NCBI RefSeq assembly: GCF_900116515.1
Contig: NZ_FPBA01000004.1
Span: 269,352-333,351 of the forward strand
Source of the DNA: Geodermatophilus amargosae
GTDB lineage: Bacteria; Actinomycetota; Actinomycetes; Mycobacteriales; Geodermatophilaceae
DNA length: 64,000 nucleotides
Reading direction: 5' to 3'
The position numbers were made by a program, and so were the translations under genes. Below are positions 47,312 to 56,940 of this stretch, piece after piece. Position 1 is the first letter of the stretch; every line of letters starts with the position of its first letter. The notes under the pieces are model-generated. The model was not told where the DNA came from. It saw nothing but the letters and a program-made list of their open reading frames with translations, and did no database searches.

Positions 47312-48947
47312 CGTGCACCTCCGTCCCCCCCGGCGTCCGCAGCGCGCGCACCGCCGAGAGCAGGGGCCGGCGCGCCGTCCCCATCATGACCGCCGCCGCC
47401 ACCACGGTCACCGCCGCCGCCACGAGCAGCCCGGCACCGACCGCGCCGGCCAGCGAGCTGCCGGGCACCGGGTCGGCGCCCAGCGCCCGCGCCAGCGCGA
47501 GGCCGGTCGCGGCGCCCGCGCCGCCGGCGAGCAGTGCGGGCAGCCCGCAGCGGGCCACCCCGGCGAGCCCGCCGGGCCCCGCCGTCCGCGCGGTGACGAC
47601 GAGCAGCCCCAGGCCCGCGGCGGTCACGCCGGCGCTGTGCCCGGCGGCCAGCGCCAGCGCCCGGTCGGTGTCGGGCAGGGCGGCGGCCAGGACCACGTCG
47701 GCGGCCACGGCCAGCAGCCAGCCGCCGAGCACGCAGGCGGTGGGCGCGCGCCACAGCCCCCGGGCGTAGAGGGCGCGGGTGAGCACCGCGACCAGGCCGT
47801 AGCCGACCAGGCCGGGCGCGAAGGCGACGACGGTGTCGCGCACCGCGGCCACGCGGTCGGCGTCTCCGCCGACGAGGAAGACCCGCGCCATGGGCCCGGA
47901 GACGGCGGCCAGCACCGCCGCGGCGACCGCGCTGGCCACCAGCACGAGCGTGGTCACCGGGGCCAGCGCGCGGCGGTAGCCGGGCAGGTCCCCGGCGGCG
48001 GCGCGCTCGGCCATCAGCGGGTAGGCCGACGTGGCCAGCGGCACCGCGACCGCGGCCCACGGCACGAGGAACAGGGTGAGCCCGGCGGTGTAGGCGACCT
48101 GGGTGCCGTCGGGACCGGCGCCGGCCAGCCGGATGGCGACCGCGGCCACCAGCTGCTGCCCGGCGAGGGTGAGCACGCCGGCGACGGCGAGCCGGCGCAC
48201 CTGCGGCGCGGCGCCCACGGGGAACCGCAGCGACGGCCGCAGCCCCAGCCGCAGCCGCCGCACCGGCACGAGGACGGCCAGCGCGAGCGCGACCACCCCG
48301 AGCGTCGTCCCGACGCCGAGGACCAGCTCGGCCGGCGTCGTCAGGTCCCCGACCTGCCGGGAGCCGCCCAGCCGGGCGAAGGCGGCGTAGGCCGCCGCGA
48401 CGACGAGGCTGGACAGCAGCGGCGCGATCGCCGGGCCGGCGAAGCGGCGGTGCGCCTGCAGCACGCCGGTCCCGACGACGGCGAGGCCGTAGAGCACCAC
48501 CTGCGGGGCGAACACGAGCAGGAAGCGGGCGGCGAGGTCGACCTCGGCGGCGGTGCCGCCGCCGAGCAGCAGCGCGGCGATCGGGTGCGCGAGGACGGCC
48601 AGGAGCGCGGCGAGCGGCACGAGGACCAGCAGCGTCCAGCCCAGCAGCGCCGAGGCGGTCCGGCGCACCTGCTCGCGGTCGCCGGCGGCGATGCCTCCCG
48701 CCAGCATCGGGACGACGAGGGAGGCCAGCGCACCGCCGGCGACCACCTCGAAGACGATGTTCGGGACGGTGTTGGCCGCGGTGTAGGTGTCGCCGGTGCT
48801 GTCGGCGCCGACGGCGTTGGTGAAGACCAGCGTGCGCCCGAAGCCGGCCAGCCGGGCCAGCACGGTGAGGACGGCGATGAGCGCGGCGGCGCCGGCGACG
48901 CCCTGCGCCACCCGCCGCCCCGACACGGTCGGCCCCGCGGAGGTCAC
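47304..48947 (-). CDS. MurJ/MviN-family lipid flippase
   Basis: A 547-aa MATE/MOP-superfamily membrane protein with about 14 helices. The N-terminal LARLAGFGRTLVFTNAVGADSTGDTYTAANTVPN pattern is that of MurJ. It differs from the long MurJ-pseudokinase fusion found near the chromosome origin in mycobacteria, so this may be a second flippase of the genome. It overlaps the glycosyltransferase gene by 8 bp and the phosphoglycosyltransferase gene by 4 bp. A role in moving the lipid-linked glycan made by its neighbours is inferred. Confidence 0.85.
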   Translation of the reverse strand: MTSAGPTVSGRRVAQGVAGAAALIAVLTVLARLAGFGRTLVFTNAVGADSTGDTYTAANTVPNIVFEVVAGGALASLVVPMLAGGIAAGDREQVRRTASALLGWTLLVLVPLAALLAVLAHPIAALLLGGGTAAEVDLAARFLLVFAPQVVLYGLAVVGTGVLQAHRRFAGPAIAPLLSSLVVAAAYAAFARLGGSRQVGDLTTPAELVLGVGTTLGVVALALAVLVPVRRLRLGLRPSLRFPVGAAPQVRRLAVAGVLTLAGQQLVAAVAIRLAGAGPDGTQVAYTAGLTLFLVPWAAVAVPLATSAYPLMAERAAAGDLPGYRRALAPVTTLVLVASAVAAAVLAAVSGPMARVFLVGGDADRVAAVRDTVVAFAPGLVGYGLVAVLTRALYARGLWRAPTACVLGGWLLAVAADVVLAAALPDTDRALALAAGHSAGVTAAGLGLLVVTARTAGPGGLAGVARCGLPALLAGGAGAATGLALARALGADPVPGSSLAGAVGAGLLVAAAVTVVAAAVMMGTARRPLLSAVRALRTPGGTEVHGG

Positions 48948-49780
48948 GCCGGGCGGCGGCCGAGCCGGTCGAGCTCCCGCAGGCCCGGCGTGGCCTCGAT
49001 GACCCGGGTGAAGCTGACCCGTTCACTGGCCAGGGTGAGCGCGGTCACCGCGGCCAGCAGGCCCGCGCGCGCCGGGCGCGAGGGGACGGCGGCCAGCCGC
49101 AGGCCGAGCAGCGCGCCGACGGAGTTGGCCCCGGCGTCGCCGAGCATGACCCGCTCGCCGAGGTCGGCGGGCAGCACCGCCAGCACCGCGCCGAGCGGCC
49201 CGGCCAGCAGGTCGCCGGCGGGACCGCGCAGGGTCGCCGCGGCGGCGATGGCCGCGGCCTTCGCCGCGCGGCCGGGGCGCAGGTCGAGCAGGTTGACCAG
49301 GTTCGCGGTGCCGGCCACCAGGCCGGTGGTGAGGACGGCGTCGGCGACCCCGCGGTCCCGGCGCGTCAGCAGGGCGGCGACCGCGGCGGCCGCGCCGATG
49401 CCGGCGACCTTCACCGCACCGGCCGACACCCGCCCGGCCCGCAGCGCGGCGAGGTGCCCGGCCAGGCCCTTGTCCCGCGCCTGCTCGGGGCGGGCGCCGG
49501 CGAGGTCGTCGTAGCCGCCCACCAGCCCGGACACCACCCCGGACACCGCCGCCGCACCCCGCGTGCCGGCCGGCGCGCCGAGGACGGCGCCGGCGGTGGC
49601 GGCCGCGGCCAGCGCCGGGCCGCCGAGGAGCGTCACCGGACGGCCGGCGTAGTTGGTGCGCCGCCACGGCGCCCCGGCCGGGCGGGCGTCCAGCGCCGAC
49701 GCGGCGGCGAGGCCGGCGCGGGCGGCGGTGGCCCCGGCGAGGACGAGCAGCGGCCGCGCGGTCACGTGGTCCGCGGTCAC
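48944..49780 (-). CDS. MraY/WecA-like phosphoglycosyltransferase
   Basis: A 278-aa polytopic protein with the GT4/MraY polyprenyl-phosphate glycosyl-1-phosphate transferase pattern: RRTNYAGRPVTLLGG at the N-terminus, GGYDDLAG with the catalytic Asp, NLLDLRPGRAAKA, and MLGDAGANSVGALLG. It is about 80 residues shorter than MraY and lacks several C-terminal helices. Members attach a sugar-phosphate to undecaprenyl phosphate. It overlaps steB and murJ by 4 bp each. The sugar is unknown, and the short form might be regulatory. Confidence 0.8.
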   Translation of the reverse strand: MTADHVTARPLLVLAGATAARAGLAAASALDARPAGAPWRRTNYAGRPVTLLGGPALAAAATAGAVLGAPAGTRGAAAVSGVVSGLVGGYDDLAGARPEQARDKGLAGHLAALRAGRVSAGAVKVAGIGAAAAVAALLTRRDRGVADAVLTTGLVAGTANLVNLLDLRPGRAAKAAAIAAAATLRGPAGDLLAGPLGAVLAVLPADLGERVMLGDAGANSVGALLGLRLAAVPSRPARAGLLAAVTALTLASERVSFTRVIEATPGLRELDRLGRRPA

Positions 49781-50730
49781 GGGGTGGTGGCCGGCACCGG
49801 CGGGACCGGCTGGGTGTCCTCTCCGGTGCCGTACGCGCCGGAGGTGCCCTCGCGCTCGCTGCCCAGCGCCAGCACGGTGCTGATCTGACCCGACGGGCTG
49901 GTCACGTTGTCGACGGTGGAGACGGCGGTGGCGACCTCCGGGTCGGCACGGACCGCGCCGACCAGGCCGTTCTCACCGGCGGAGTCGGGGTCGCCGGCCA
50001 CCACGACGCCCGATCCCGCGGCGTCCAGGGCGGTGGCCAGGTCCAGCAGCGCGCCGTTGCGGTCGGCGGCGTCGTCGCCCGACAGCGCGCCGGAGGTGAG
50101 CACGACGGCGAAGTCGGCCGGCGTCACCGCCGCGGAGTCCTGGGTCAGCACGTCGAGGGCCTGGAGCCCGGCCAGGACGGTGGAGACGGCCGCGGTGTCG
50201 GGGGCCGGTGCGCCCTCCCCCGCCGGCACCATGAGCACCTGGGCGAGCAGGGCACCGACCAGCTGGCCGGTGTCGTCGGTCTCGGGCAGCTCGACGCCGG
50301 CGGGGCGGCCGGGGCCGGTGACGTAGCTCTGCAGGCCGGGCTCGCTGGCCGGATCGCTGTACTCCGGCGCCAGGGAGATCTGCCCGTTGACCGTGCCGCC
50401 GGCCTCGGTGACCAGCGCCGTCACCTCCTCGACGATGTCGGTGGTGACGTCCTCGGAGGCCAGCACCAGCAGCAGGCTGCGGCCGGCCAGGGCACCCTGC
50501 ACCAGGGCGGGGGCGACGGCGGACTCGAAGGCCTGGTCGGTGTCGACCTGCGCCTGCAGGGTCTGGGTGGTGTCCTCGAGCTCGCGCTTGTCGTCCTGGA
50601 GCGCTGTGACCTGCCCCTGCAGGTTGTCCAGCAGCGGTCCCGACAGCTGGGTCGCGCCGATCACCAGCCCCAGGGCGATCGCGAGGAAGACCGCGATCAG
50701 GGAGACCAGGTGGTAGCGGAAGTCGATCAC
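49777..50730 (-). CDS. steB: SteB/MctB-like envelope protein (copper transporter family)
   Basis: A 317-aa protein with one N-terminal membrane helix (VSLIAVFLAIALGLVIGATQL), a coiled-coil segment (about residues 30-65) and a large extracytoplasmic domain. The start VIDFRYHLVSL is the hallmark of the MctB/SteB family. In Mycobacterium the relative Rv1698 was linked to copper, while in Corynebacterium SteB pairs with SteA to control cell separation. Placement right after steA favours the SteB role. GTG start at 50730 overlaps steA by 4 bp. Confidence 0.88.
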   Translation of the reverse strand: MIDFRYHLVSLIAVFLAIALGLVIGATQLSGPLLDNLQGQVTALQDDKRELEDTTQTLQAQVDTDQAFESAVAPALVQGALAGRSLLLVLASEDVTTDIVEEVTALVTEAGGTVNGQISLAPEYSDPASEPGLQSYVTGPGRPAGVELPETDDTGQLVGALLAQVLMVPAGEGAPAPDTAAVSTVLAGLQALDVLTQDSAAVTPADFAVVLTSGALSGDDAADRNGALLDLATALDAAGSGVVVAGDPDSAGENGLVGAVRADPEVATAVSTVDNVTSPSGQISTVLALGSEREGTSGAYGTGEDTQPVPPVPATTP

Positions 50731-51914
50731 GAGACGAGGTTCTCCAACCAGAACACGAAGCTGTCCCACTGGTCGACCAGCAGGTCGAGGTAGATCCGCC
50801 CGGCGGTGGTGACGGCCACGGCGGCGACGATGGCGACCAGCGCCGCGAGCACCAGCACGACGAGCGCGGCGGTCGAGATGCGGCTGCGGTAGAGCCGGCT
50901 CACGCCCTTGGCGTCGACCAGCTTGCCGCCCAGCCGCAGGCGGGTGAGGAAGGTCGAGGCCATGCCGCCGCGGCCCTTGTCGAGGAACTCCACGAGCGTG
51001 GCGTGCGTGCCGACGGCGACGATGAGCTTGGCGCCCTTCTCGTCGGCCAGCAGCATCGCGATGTCCTCGCTGGTGGCCGCCGCCGGGAAGGTGATCGCCT
51101 CCACGCCGAGGTCCTGCACCCGCTGGAGACCGGGGGCGCGGCCGTCGACGTAGGCGTGCACGACGACCTCGGCGCCGCTCCGCAGGACGTGGTCGCTGAC
51201 CGAGTCCATGTCGCCGATGATCATGTCCGGCTGGTAGCCGGCCTCGATGAGCGCGTCCGCGCCGCCGTCGACGCCGATGAGGACCGGCCGGTAGTCGCGG
51301 ATGTAGGACCGCAGCGCCTGCAGGTCCTCCTTGTAGTCGTACCCGCGGACGACGACGAGCACGTGGCGGCCCTCGATCGCCGTCTTCACGTCCGGCACGC
51401 CGACGCCGTCGAGCAGCAGCGCGCGCTCGCGCTTCATGTACTCCATCGTGTTGGTGGCGAAGGCCTCCAACTGCGTGGACAGCCCGGCCTTGGCCTCGGC
51501 CATCGCGGCGGCGACGGTGTCGGGGGTCTGCTCGGTGCCCTGCGCGACGGCGGAGCCGTCGGGACCGAACAGCGTGTTGCCCTCGACGCGGACCTGCGCG
51601 CCCTCCTTGAGCGACGCGAACACGTCCTTGCCCACGCCGTCGACCAGCGGGATGCCGGCGGCGGTGAGGATCTCGGGGCCGAGGTTGGGATAGCGGCCGG
51701 AGATGCTGGGCGCGGCGTTCACCACGGCGCCGACCTTCGCGGCGACCAGCGAGTCGGCGCTCACGCGGTCGATGTCGACGTGGTCGATGACGGCGACGTC
51801 GCCGGGCCGCAGGCGCTTGGTGAGGTTCTTCGTGCGACGGTCCAGCCGGACGGTGCCGCTCACCCCCGGTGCCGCCTCCTGGGCCCGGCTCCGTCGCAGG
51901 GTGCCGATGCGCAT
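50727..51914 (-). CDS. steA: SteA-like cytokinetic protein
   Basis: A 395-aa protein with a thiamin-pyrophosphokinase-like core (VLIGVDGGADALIEAGYQPDMIIGDMDS) and one C-terminal transmembrane helix (about residues 350-375). SteA of Corynebacterium glutamicum, its relative, works with SteB to activate peptidoglycan hydrolysis at division. The ATG at 51914 is preceded at 6 bp by a GATTAT -10-like hexamer, so the message may be leaderless. It is the first gene of the operon running to the 795-aa membrane protein and on toward pyrG. Confidence 0.88.
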   Translation of the reverse strand: MRIGTLRRSRAQEAAPGVSGTVRLDRRTKNLTKRLRPGDVAVIDHVDIDRVSADSLVAAKVGAVVNAAPSISGRYPNLGPEILTAAGIPLVDGVGKDVFASLKEGAQVRVEGNTLFGPDGSAVAQGTEQTPDTVAAAMAEAKAGLSTQLEAFATNTMEYMKRERALLLDGVGVPDVKTAIEGRHVLVVVRGYDYKEDLQALRSYIRDYRPVLIGVDGGADALIEAGYQPDMIIGDMDSVSDHVLRSGAEVVVHAYVDGRAPGLQRVQDLGVEAITFPAAATSEDIAMLLADEKGAKLIVAVGTHATLVEFLDKGRGGMASTFLTRLRLGGKLVDAKGVSRLYRSRISTAALVVLVLAALVAIVAAVAVTTAGRIYLDLLVDQWDSFVFWLENLVS

Positions 51915-52151
51915 TCGGCCATAATCCCACGCAGGCCCTCCGGGCCCGCCCACCGACGCGCTCCGGCGACGACCTGGTCACGCAGGGTGTCCGACACCAC
52001 GGGAAACGCGACACGCCCGGCGCGTGCGCCCCACCAGCACCGCCGCAGTCCCCAGCTCCGCTGTCTAGCGTTCGTCGATGTGACTCGTGGGGCTCCTGCT
52101 GCCATCGTCCCGGCGACCCGTCCCGGGGCCGCGGACGAAGGCCCCGAGGTG
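51915..52151. other. Divergent region between steA and the tetR-like gene
   Basis: About 240 bp between divergent starts. A TAGCGT hexamer at 52066-52071 ends 8 bp before an in-frame GTG at 52080, which could be a leaderless start for the regulator. No operator palindrome is obvious. Confidence 0.4.
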
Positions 52152-52955
52152 ATGCCCGAGGCGATGCCCACGCCCACGCCCACGCCCACGCCGATGCCCG
52201 GACCGCTGCCTGCTCCGGTGATCCGTGCGGTGCCCGGGGCGCCGGCCGCAGCGCCGTCGGCTGCCGCGGCCGACCCCGGCCGGCCGGCCGAGGGGAACCG
52301 GCAGGGCCGTCGCCGGGAGCGGCGCGGCTCGGGCGTCCGCGAGCGCCGGCGGCTGGAGACGCGTGACCGCATCGTCGACGCCGCCGCCGAGCTGTTCGCC
52401 GAGCGGGGCTTCGACGCGGTCAGCGTCGTGGAGATCGCGCAGCGGGCGGGCGTGGTGGAGAAGACGGTGTTCAACCACTTCCCTGTCAAGGAGGGGCTGG
52501 TCCTCTCCGCCGATCCGCCGATGCGGTCGGCGCTGCTGCACGCCGTCGCCACCCGGCCCGCCGGGGAGTCGGTGGCCGCGGCGGCCGGCACCTTCCTCGT
52601 CCGCGCGATGACGATGCTGGGGTCGCCCGAGGCCGCCGAGGGGGTGGCCGAGATGGCCCGGGTGGTGCGCGGCTCGCGCACGCTGCAGGCCCGGGAGCGG
52701 GAGATCCTCGGCGAGATCACCGCCGCGCTGGCGGCGCAGATCCGCGAGGAGACCGGCGCCGGGGACGGTGCGGTGGAGCCCGACCTGACCGCCGCGGCGG
52801 TCACCGCGCTCTACGGCCGGCTGCTGGAGCTCGCCCGCGACCGGGTGCTGGCCGGCGTCACCGGGCCCGCCCTCGCCGACGAGCTGCGGGCCGCCGGCCG
52901 GCGCGGCCTGTCGCTGCTGCAGTTCGGGCTGGCGGGGTACGCCAAGCGTCGCTGA
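52152..52955 (+). CDS. TetR-family transcriptional regulator
   Basis: About 267 aa. The first 75 residues are disordered, with an MPTPTPTPTPMP stretch encoded by hexanucleotide repeats and an Ala/Pro/Arg-rich part. The TetR DNA-binding domain follows (RDRIVDAAAELFAERGFDAVSVVEIAQRAGVVEKTVFNHFPVKE). The C-terminal ligand domain is helical and not family-specific. Start ATG 52152 has a weak site; GTG 52080 is an alternative that adds 24 residues. It is divergent from steA, so it could regulate that operon or itself. Confidence 0.88.
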   Translation: MPEAMPTPTPTPTPMPGPLPAPVIRAVPGAPAAAPSAAAADPGRPAEGNRQGRRRERRGSGVRERRRLETRDRIVDAAAELFAERGFDAVSVVEIAQRAGVVEKTVFNHFPVKEGLVLSADPPMRSALLHAVATRPAGESVAAAAGTFLVRAMTMLGSPEAAEGVAEMARVVRGSRTLQAREREILGEITAALAAQIREETGAGDGAVEPDLTAAAVTALYGRLLELARDRVLAGVTGPALADELRAAGRRGLSLLQFGLAGYAKRR

Positions 52956-53028
52956 CGGAGAGCCCCGCTGCCCCCCACACCTCGCTCCGCCCGGCGCGGG
53001 ACCCTGCAGCAGGGCCGTTCCCGGTCGC

Positions 53029-53745
53029 TCAGGCGGGGAGCTGCAGGGCCCGGAGCAGCTGGTCGGCGCGGTCGCCGGAGATGTCGGGGTCCCGGGTGAA
53101 CAGCGCGACGGCGACCATGTACTCGTCGTCGCCGGCCCAGCCGCGGCCCTCGGCGACGATCTGCCGGATCTGCTCCCGGACCTTCGGCTCGCTGCTGTAG
53201 GGCCCGTAGTCCAGGCCCATGGCGAGGAAGTTGACCACCCGGTAGCCGAGGTCGGCGGCGGTGCTGACGGTGGTGACCGGGTCGGCGTAGCTGGCGACCG
53301 CGGTGATCACGTGCTCGTAGCCGGCCTTGAGCAGCTGCAGCGTGAGGTCGTTGCCGCGCTCGCCGCCCCAGAGTTCGGGCATGAGGATGTGCCGGTCGGG
53401 CGCGGGGATGTAGGGCGGGTTGGAGATCGCCGTGGTCACCGGCTCCCCGCCCGCGGCGTCGGCCTGGTCGAAGAAGTCGCCGAGCTCGACGGTGTAGCGG
53501 TCGGCGACCCCGCGGGCGGCGATGTTGGCCTGCGCCGACTCCACCGAGTCGGCGCTGATGTCGTAGCTGCGGACGCGCAGCCCGGGCAGGCCGGCCACCA
53601 CGTCGGCGATCGCCGAGGCGTCACCGGTCCCCAGCTCGACCACAGGGGCGTCCTGCCAGCCCAGCTGCTCGCGGTACTGCTGCAGCAGCATGCAGACGGA
53701 GAACCCGTAGTGCGCCGACTCGTCGGCGGAGCTGAAGCAGCTCAC
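53029..53745 (-). CDS. Class I methyltransferase with NPPY motif
   Basis: A 238-aa Rossmann-fold enzyme. The SAM-binding motif VVELGTGDASAIADVV (about residue 30) and the catalytic SNPPYIPAP motif (about residue 110) are those of HemK/PrmC-like and N6-adenine methyltransferases, which act on amide or ring nitrogens. There is no PrmC helical N-terminal domain, so the target may be different. I chose GTG 53745 because GGGGGAG lies 5 bp upstream, although the frame stays open to 53880. It lies between recN and the regulator gene. Confidence 0.8.
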   Translation of the reverse strand: MSCFSSADESAHYGFSVCMLLQQYREQLGWQDAPVVELGTGDASAIADVVAGLPGLRVRSYDISADSVESAQANIAARGVADRYTVELGDFFDQADAAGGEPVTTAISNPPYIPAPDRHILMPELWGGERGNDLTLQLLKAGYEHVITAVASYADPVTTVSTAADLGYRVVNFLAMGLDYGPYSSEPKVREQIRQIVAEGRGWAGDDEYMVAVALFTRDPDISGDRADQLLRALQLPA

Positions 53746-53892
53746 CGGGCTCCCCCGGACAGCCGGACGGCGGGTGCCGGGTCGGGGACGGTCGGGGCGG
53801 GGGCATCGTCGCGCACGGGACCGACCTACCCCCGTAACGCGATCGACACTCCTGTGTACCGCCACCCGGTCGTGTGCCATCGGTCGGCTCGC

Positions 53893-55758
53893 TCACCCCT
53901 CCCGCGCCGCGGCCGCCACAGCGAGCAGTTCGCGCGCGTGCGCCTGCCCGGTGTCGCTGTCCATGAGGCCCGACAGCATGCGGGCGAGCTCCCGCACCCG
54001 GTCCTCGCCGTCGACGGCGCGGATGTCGGTGGCGGTGACGCCGGCCGCGGTGTCCGGTGACTTGTCCACCACGAGATGGGTGTCGGCGAACGCGGCCACC
54101 TGTGCGAGGTGGGTGACGACGACGACCTGGTGGTCGCGGGCGAGCCGGGCCAGCCGCCGCCCGATCTCCCCTGCGGCCTGCCCGCCGACACCGGCGTCGA
54201 CCTCGTCGAAGACCATCACCGGCACCGGGTCCGCGCCGGCGAAGACCACCTCGATCGCCAGCATCACCCGGGACAGCTCACCGCCGGAGGCGCCGCGGTG
54301 CACCGGCCGCGGCGGCGCGCCGGGATGGGCGGCCATGAGCAGTGCGACCTCGTCGATCCCGTCCGGCCCCGGCTGGTCGGGGTGGCTGTCGATCGAGAAG
54401 GACACCCGCGCGCTCTTCATCGCCAGGCCGGCGAGCTCCGCGCCCACCTCGGCGGCGAAGCCGTCGGCGGCCGCGCGGCGGGCGGCCGAGATCCGGGCGG
54501 CGAGGTCGTCGACCTCGGCGCGGGCGGTGTCGCGGGCGGCCGCCAGCGCCTCGAGCGCCTCGTCGGAGACGTCGAGCGCGGACAGCTTGCCGCGCGCGTC
54601 CTCGGCCCACGCCAGGACGCCGGCCAGCCCCTCCCCCGGGTCGGCGTACTTGCGGACCAGCGCGGTGATCGCCGCGCGCCGGTCGAGCACCTCGGCGAGG
54701 CGGGCCGGGTCGGCGTCGAGGTCGGCGACGTAGCCGGCCAGCTGCACGCTGACGTCGGACACCACGGCGACGGCGTCGGCGAGTTCGCGGGCCAGCAGCA
54801 CCAGCGCGGGGTCGTCGGTGCCGGCCAGCGCGCGCTCGGCGGTGGCCAGCGCGGCGGTGGCGTCCTGCGGCAGCCCCTCGGCGCCGAGGTCGCCGGTGAC
54901 GTCGCCGACCAGCGCCATCCGGGCCTCGTCGACGGCGGCGCGCAGCGCGTCGGCGTCGCCGAGCCGCTTGGCCTGCGCGTCGAGCGCCTCGTCCTCGCCG
55001 GGCTCGGGCGCCAGCGCCTCGATCTCCTCCAGGCCGCGCCGCAGCACCTCGGCGGCCTGGGCCAGCTCGCGGGCCTGGCCGCGGCGGCGGTCGAGGTCGG
55101 CGGCCAGCTCACGCCAGCGGGCGTACGCGGCGCGGTAGGTCTCCAGCAGCTGCAGGTGCGCGGCGCCGGCGTAGCGGTCGAGAGCGGAGCGCTGCTCGGC
55201 CGGGCGGGACAGCCGCAGCTGGTCGCTCTGCCCGTGCACGGCCAGCAGCCCCTCGGACAGCTCGGCGACGACGCCCACCGGCACACTGCGCCCGCCCAGG
55301 TGCGCCCGCGAGCGGCCCTCGGCGCTGACGGTGCGCGCCAGGATGAGGCTGCCGTCGTCGTCGGGCTCGGCGCCGGCGTCGGCGGCACGCGTCCACACCG
55401 GGGAGTCCGGCGGCAGCTCGAGGCGGCCCTCGACGCCGGCGCGGCCGGTGGCGCGCACCCGGCCGGGGTCGGCGCGGCCGCCGAAGAGCAGCGTCAGGCC
55501 GGTCACGACCATCGTCTTGCCGGCGCCGGTCTCGCCGGTGACCACGGTGAGGCCGCGGCCGAGCTCGAGGGTCACATCGTCGATGGCGCCCAGACCGCGG
55601 ATGCGCAGCTCGGTCAGCCGGCCCCGGCCGTTGCGGGCTGCGGCCCGGTCCGGCTCGCGGGTGCCCTCGGCTACCTCGGGCGTCGCGTCGGCCGGTGCGG
55701 CGGCCGGCGTGGCGCGGGCCCGGCCGGCGCGCTCACGCGTCGGGGTCCGCGGTGCCAC
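53893..55758 (-). CDS. recN: DNA repair protein RecN
   Basis: A 621-aa SMC-like ATPase for double-strand-break repair. Head domain with Walker A GETGAGKTMVV (about residue 74), a long coiled-coil middle rich in Ala/Glu/Arg, then the signature RGASGGELSRVMLAIE and Walker B VFDEVDAGVGG. It has a 47-residue Ala/Pro/Arg extension ahead of the usual LTELRIRGLG start; GGGAGGAGG ahead of the GTG at 55758 supports this longer form. It overlaps nadK by 26 bp, as in Rv1695-Rv1696. Confidence 0.95.
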   Translation of the reverse strand: MAPRTPTRERAGRARATPAAAPADATPEVAEGTREPDRAAARNGRGRLTELRIRGLGAIDDVTLELGRGLTVVTGETGAGKTMVVTGLTLLFGGRADPGRVRATGRAGVEGRLELPPDSPVWTRAADAGAEPDDDGSLILARTVSAEGRSRAHLGGRSVPVGVVAELSEGLLAVHGQSDQLRLSRPAEQRSALDRYAGAAHLQLLETYRAAYARWRELAADLDRRRGQARELAQAAEVLRRGLEEIEALAPEPGEDEALDAQAKRLGDADALRAAVDEARMALVGDVTGDLGAEGLPQDATAALATAERALAGTDDPALVLLARELADAVAVVSDVSVQLAGYVADLDADPARLAEVLDRRAAITALVRKYADPGEGLAGVLAWAEDARGKLSALDVSDEALEALAAARDTARAEVDDLAARISAARRAAADGFAAEVGAELAGLAMKSARVSFSIDSHPDQPGPDGIDEVALLMAAHPGAPPRPVHRGASGGELSRVMLAIEVVFAGADPVPVMVFDEVDAGVGGQAAGEIGRRLARLARDHQVVVVTHLAQVAAFADTHLVVDKSPDTAAGVTATDIRAVDGEDRVRELARMLSGLMDSDTGQAHARELLAVAAAAREG

Positions 55759-56797
55759 CGCGCACCTCCTCCCGGGCCGCGCCGTCGCTGCCGCTGTCGG
55801 TGCCGCTGGACAGCGACACCACGTCGCGGGCGAGCACGTTGCGCGAGGGCGGCAACTCGTGGCCGGGGTCGTGCCGGCGGGCGTCGCGGAAGCCGCGCAC
55901 CGGCAGTCCGAACTTGGCGACGAGCCGGTCGCCGAAGGTGGCCGGGTGCACCCGGGCGATGCGCACCGGGCGGGCGGCGCGCCGGACGTCGACCCGGCCG
56001 CCGTCGGGGACGTCGAGGGCGCGCCGGCCGTCGGCCGAGACGCGGGCGCGGTTGCCGTCGGGCGGGATGGCCACCGACAGCACCGCGTCCGGCGAGGTGA
56101 CCAGGGGCCGGGCGAACAGGGCGTGCGCGTTGGTGGGGACCAGCAGCAGCGCCTCCACGTCGGGCCACACCACCGGGCCGCCGGCGGAGAAGGCGTAGGC
56201 GGTCGACCCGGTCGGCGTGGCGAACAGGACGCCGTCGCAGCCGAAGCTGGTCAGCGGCCGGCTGTCGATGGAGATGACGACGTCGAGCACCCGCGAGCGC
56301 TGCGCCTTCTCCACCGACACCTCGTTGAGCGCCCACGTCCCGCCGACGACGTTGCCCGCGGCGTCGAGCACGTCGACCTCGATGGCCAACCGCTTCTCTA
56401 CCGAGTAGGCGCACTGCTCGATGGCCGTCAGCGTCTCCTCGACCGCCTCGGGCTCGGTCTCGGCGAGGAAGCCGACGCGGCCCAGGTTGACGCCCATGAG
56501 CGCGGCGTGGCTGTAGCGGGCCAGCTCGGCGGCGCGCAGGAAGGTGCCGTCACCGCCGAAGACCATGACGATCTCGGCGCCGCGCGCGGCCTCGGCGTCG
56601 GCGGGGACCACCTCGGCGCCCTCGATCCCGAGCGCCTCGGCCTCGTCGTCGAGCACGCGCACGGTGATGCCGGCGCGCGCCAGCCGCGCGGCCGAGCTGC
56701 GGGCCAGCTCGGTGATGTCCTGCCGCCCGGTGTGCACGGCGAGCAGCACGTGCCGACCGCCTCCGGGACGCCAACCGCCCTGGCCGGCCTCGCTCAT
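55733..56797 (-). CDS. nadK: NAD kinase
   Basis: A 354-aa ATP/polyphosphate NAD kinase that makes NADP. The GGDGT motif (FGGDGTFLRAAELA), the NxxxLGFLAE-like LGRVGFLAETE and TPTGSTAYAFSAGGP are present. It carries a Ser/Gly/Asp-rich C-terminal tail of about 40 residues beyond the normal end. GAGGAGGA precedes the ATG at 56797. It lies between tlyA and recN. Confidence 0.95.
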   Translation of the reverse strand: MSEAGQGGWRPGGGRHVLLAVHTGRQDITELARSSAARLARAGITVRVLDDEAEALGIEGAEVVPADAEAARGAEIVMVFGGDGTFLRAAELARYSHAALMGVNLGRVGFLAETEPEAVEETLTAIEQCAYSVEKRLAIEVDVLDAAGNVVGGTWALNEVSVEKAQRSRVLDVVISIDSRPLTSFGCDGVLFATPTGSTAYAFSAGGPVVWPDVEALLLVPTNAHALFARPLVTSPDAVLSVAIPPDGNRARVSADGRRALDVPDGGRVDVRRAARPVRIARVHPATFGDRLVAKFGLPVRGFRDARRHDPGHELPPSRNVLARDVVSLSSGTDSGSDGAAREEVRGGTADPDA

Positions 56798-56940
56798 CGG
56801 TCCTCCTCGCTCTGCGGTGCGCTGGTCCTGCCCCTGGTGGTCCTGGTCGTGATCTCCCGGCCCTCGTCCCCGGCGCCCCTCGTCCCCAGCGTCCCCCGGC
56901 GCGGGCGTCCGTGCCCGGCCGGTCCCCCGGGCCTGCCCGT

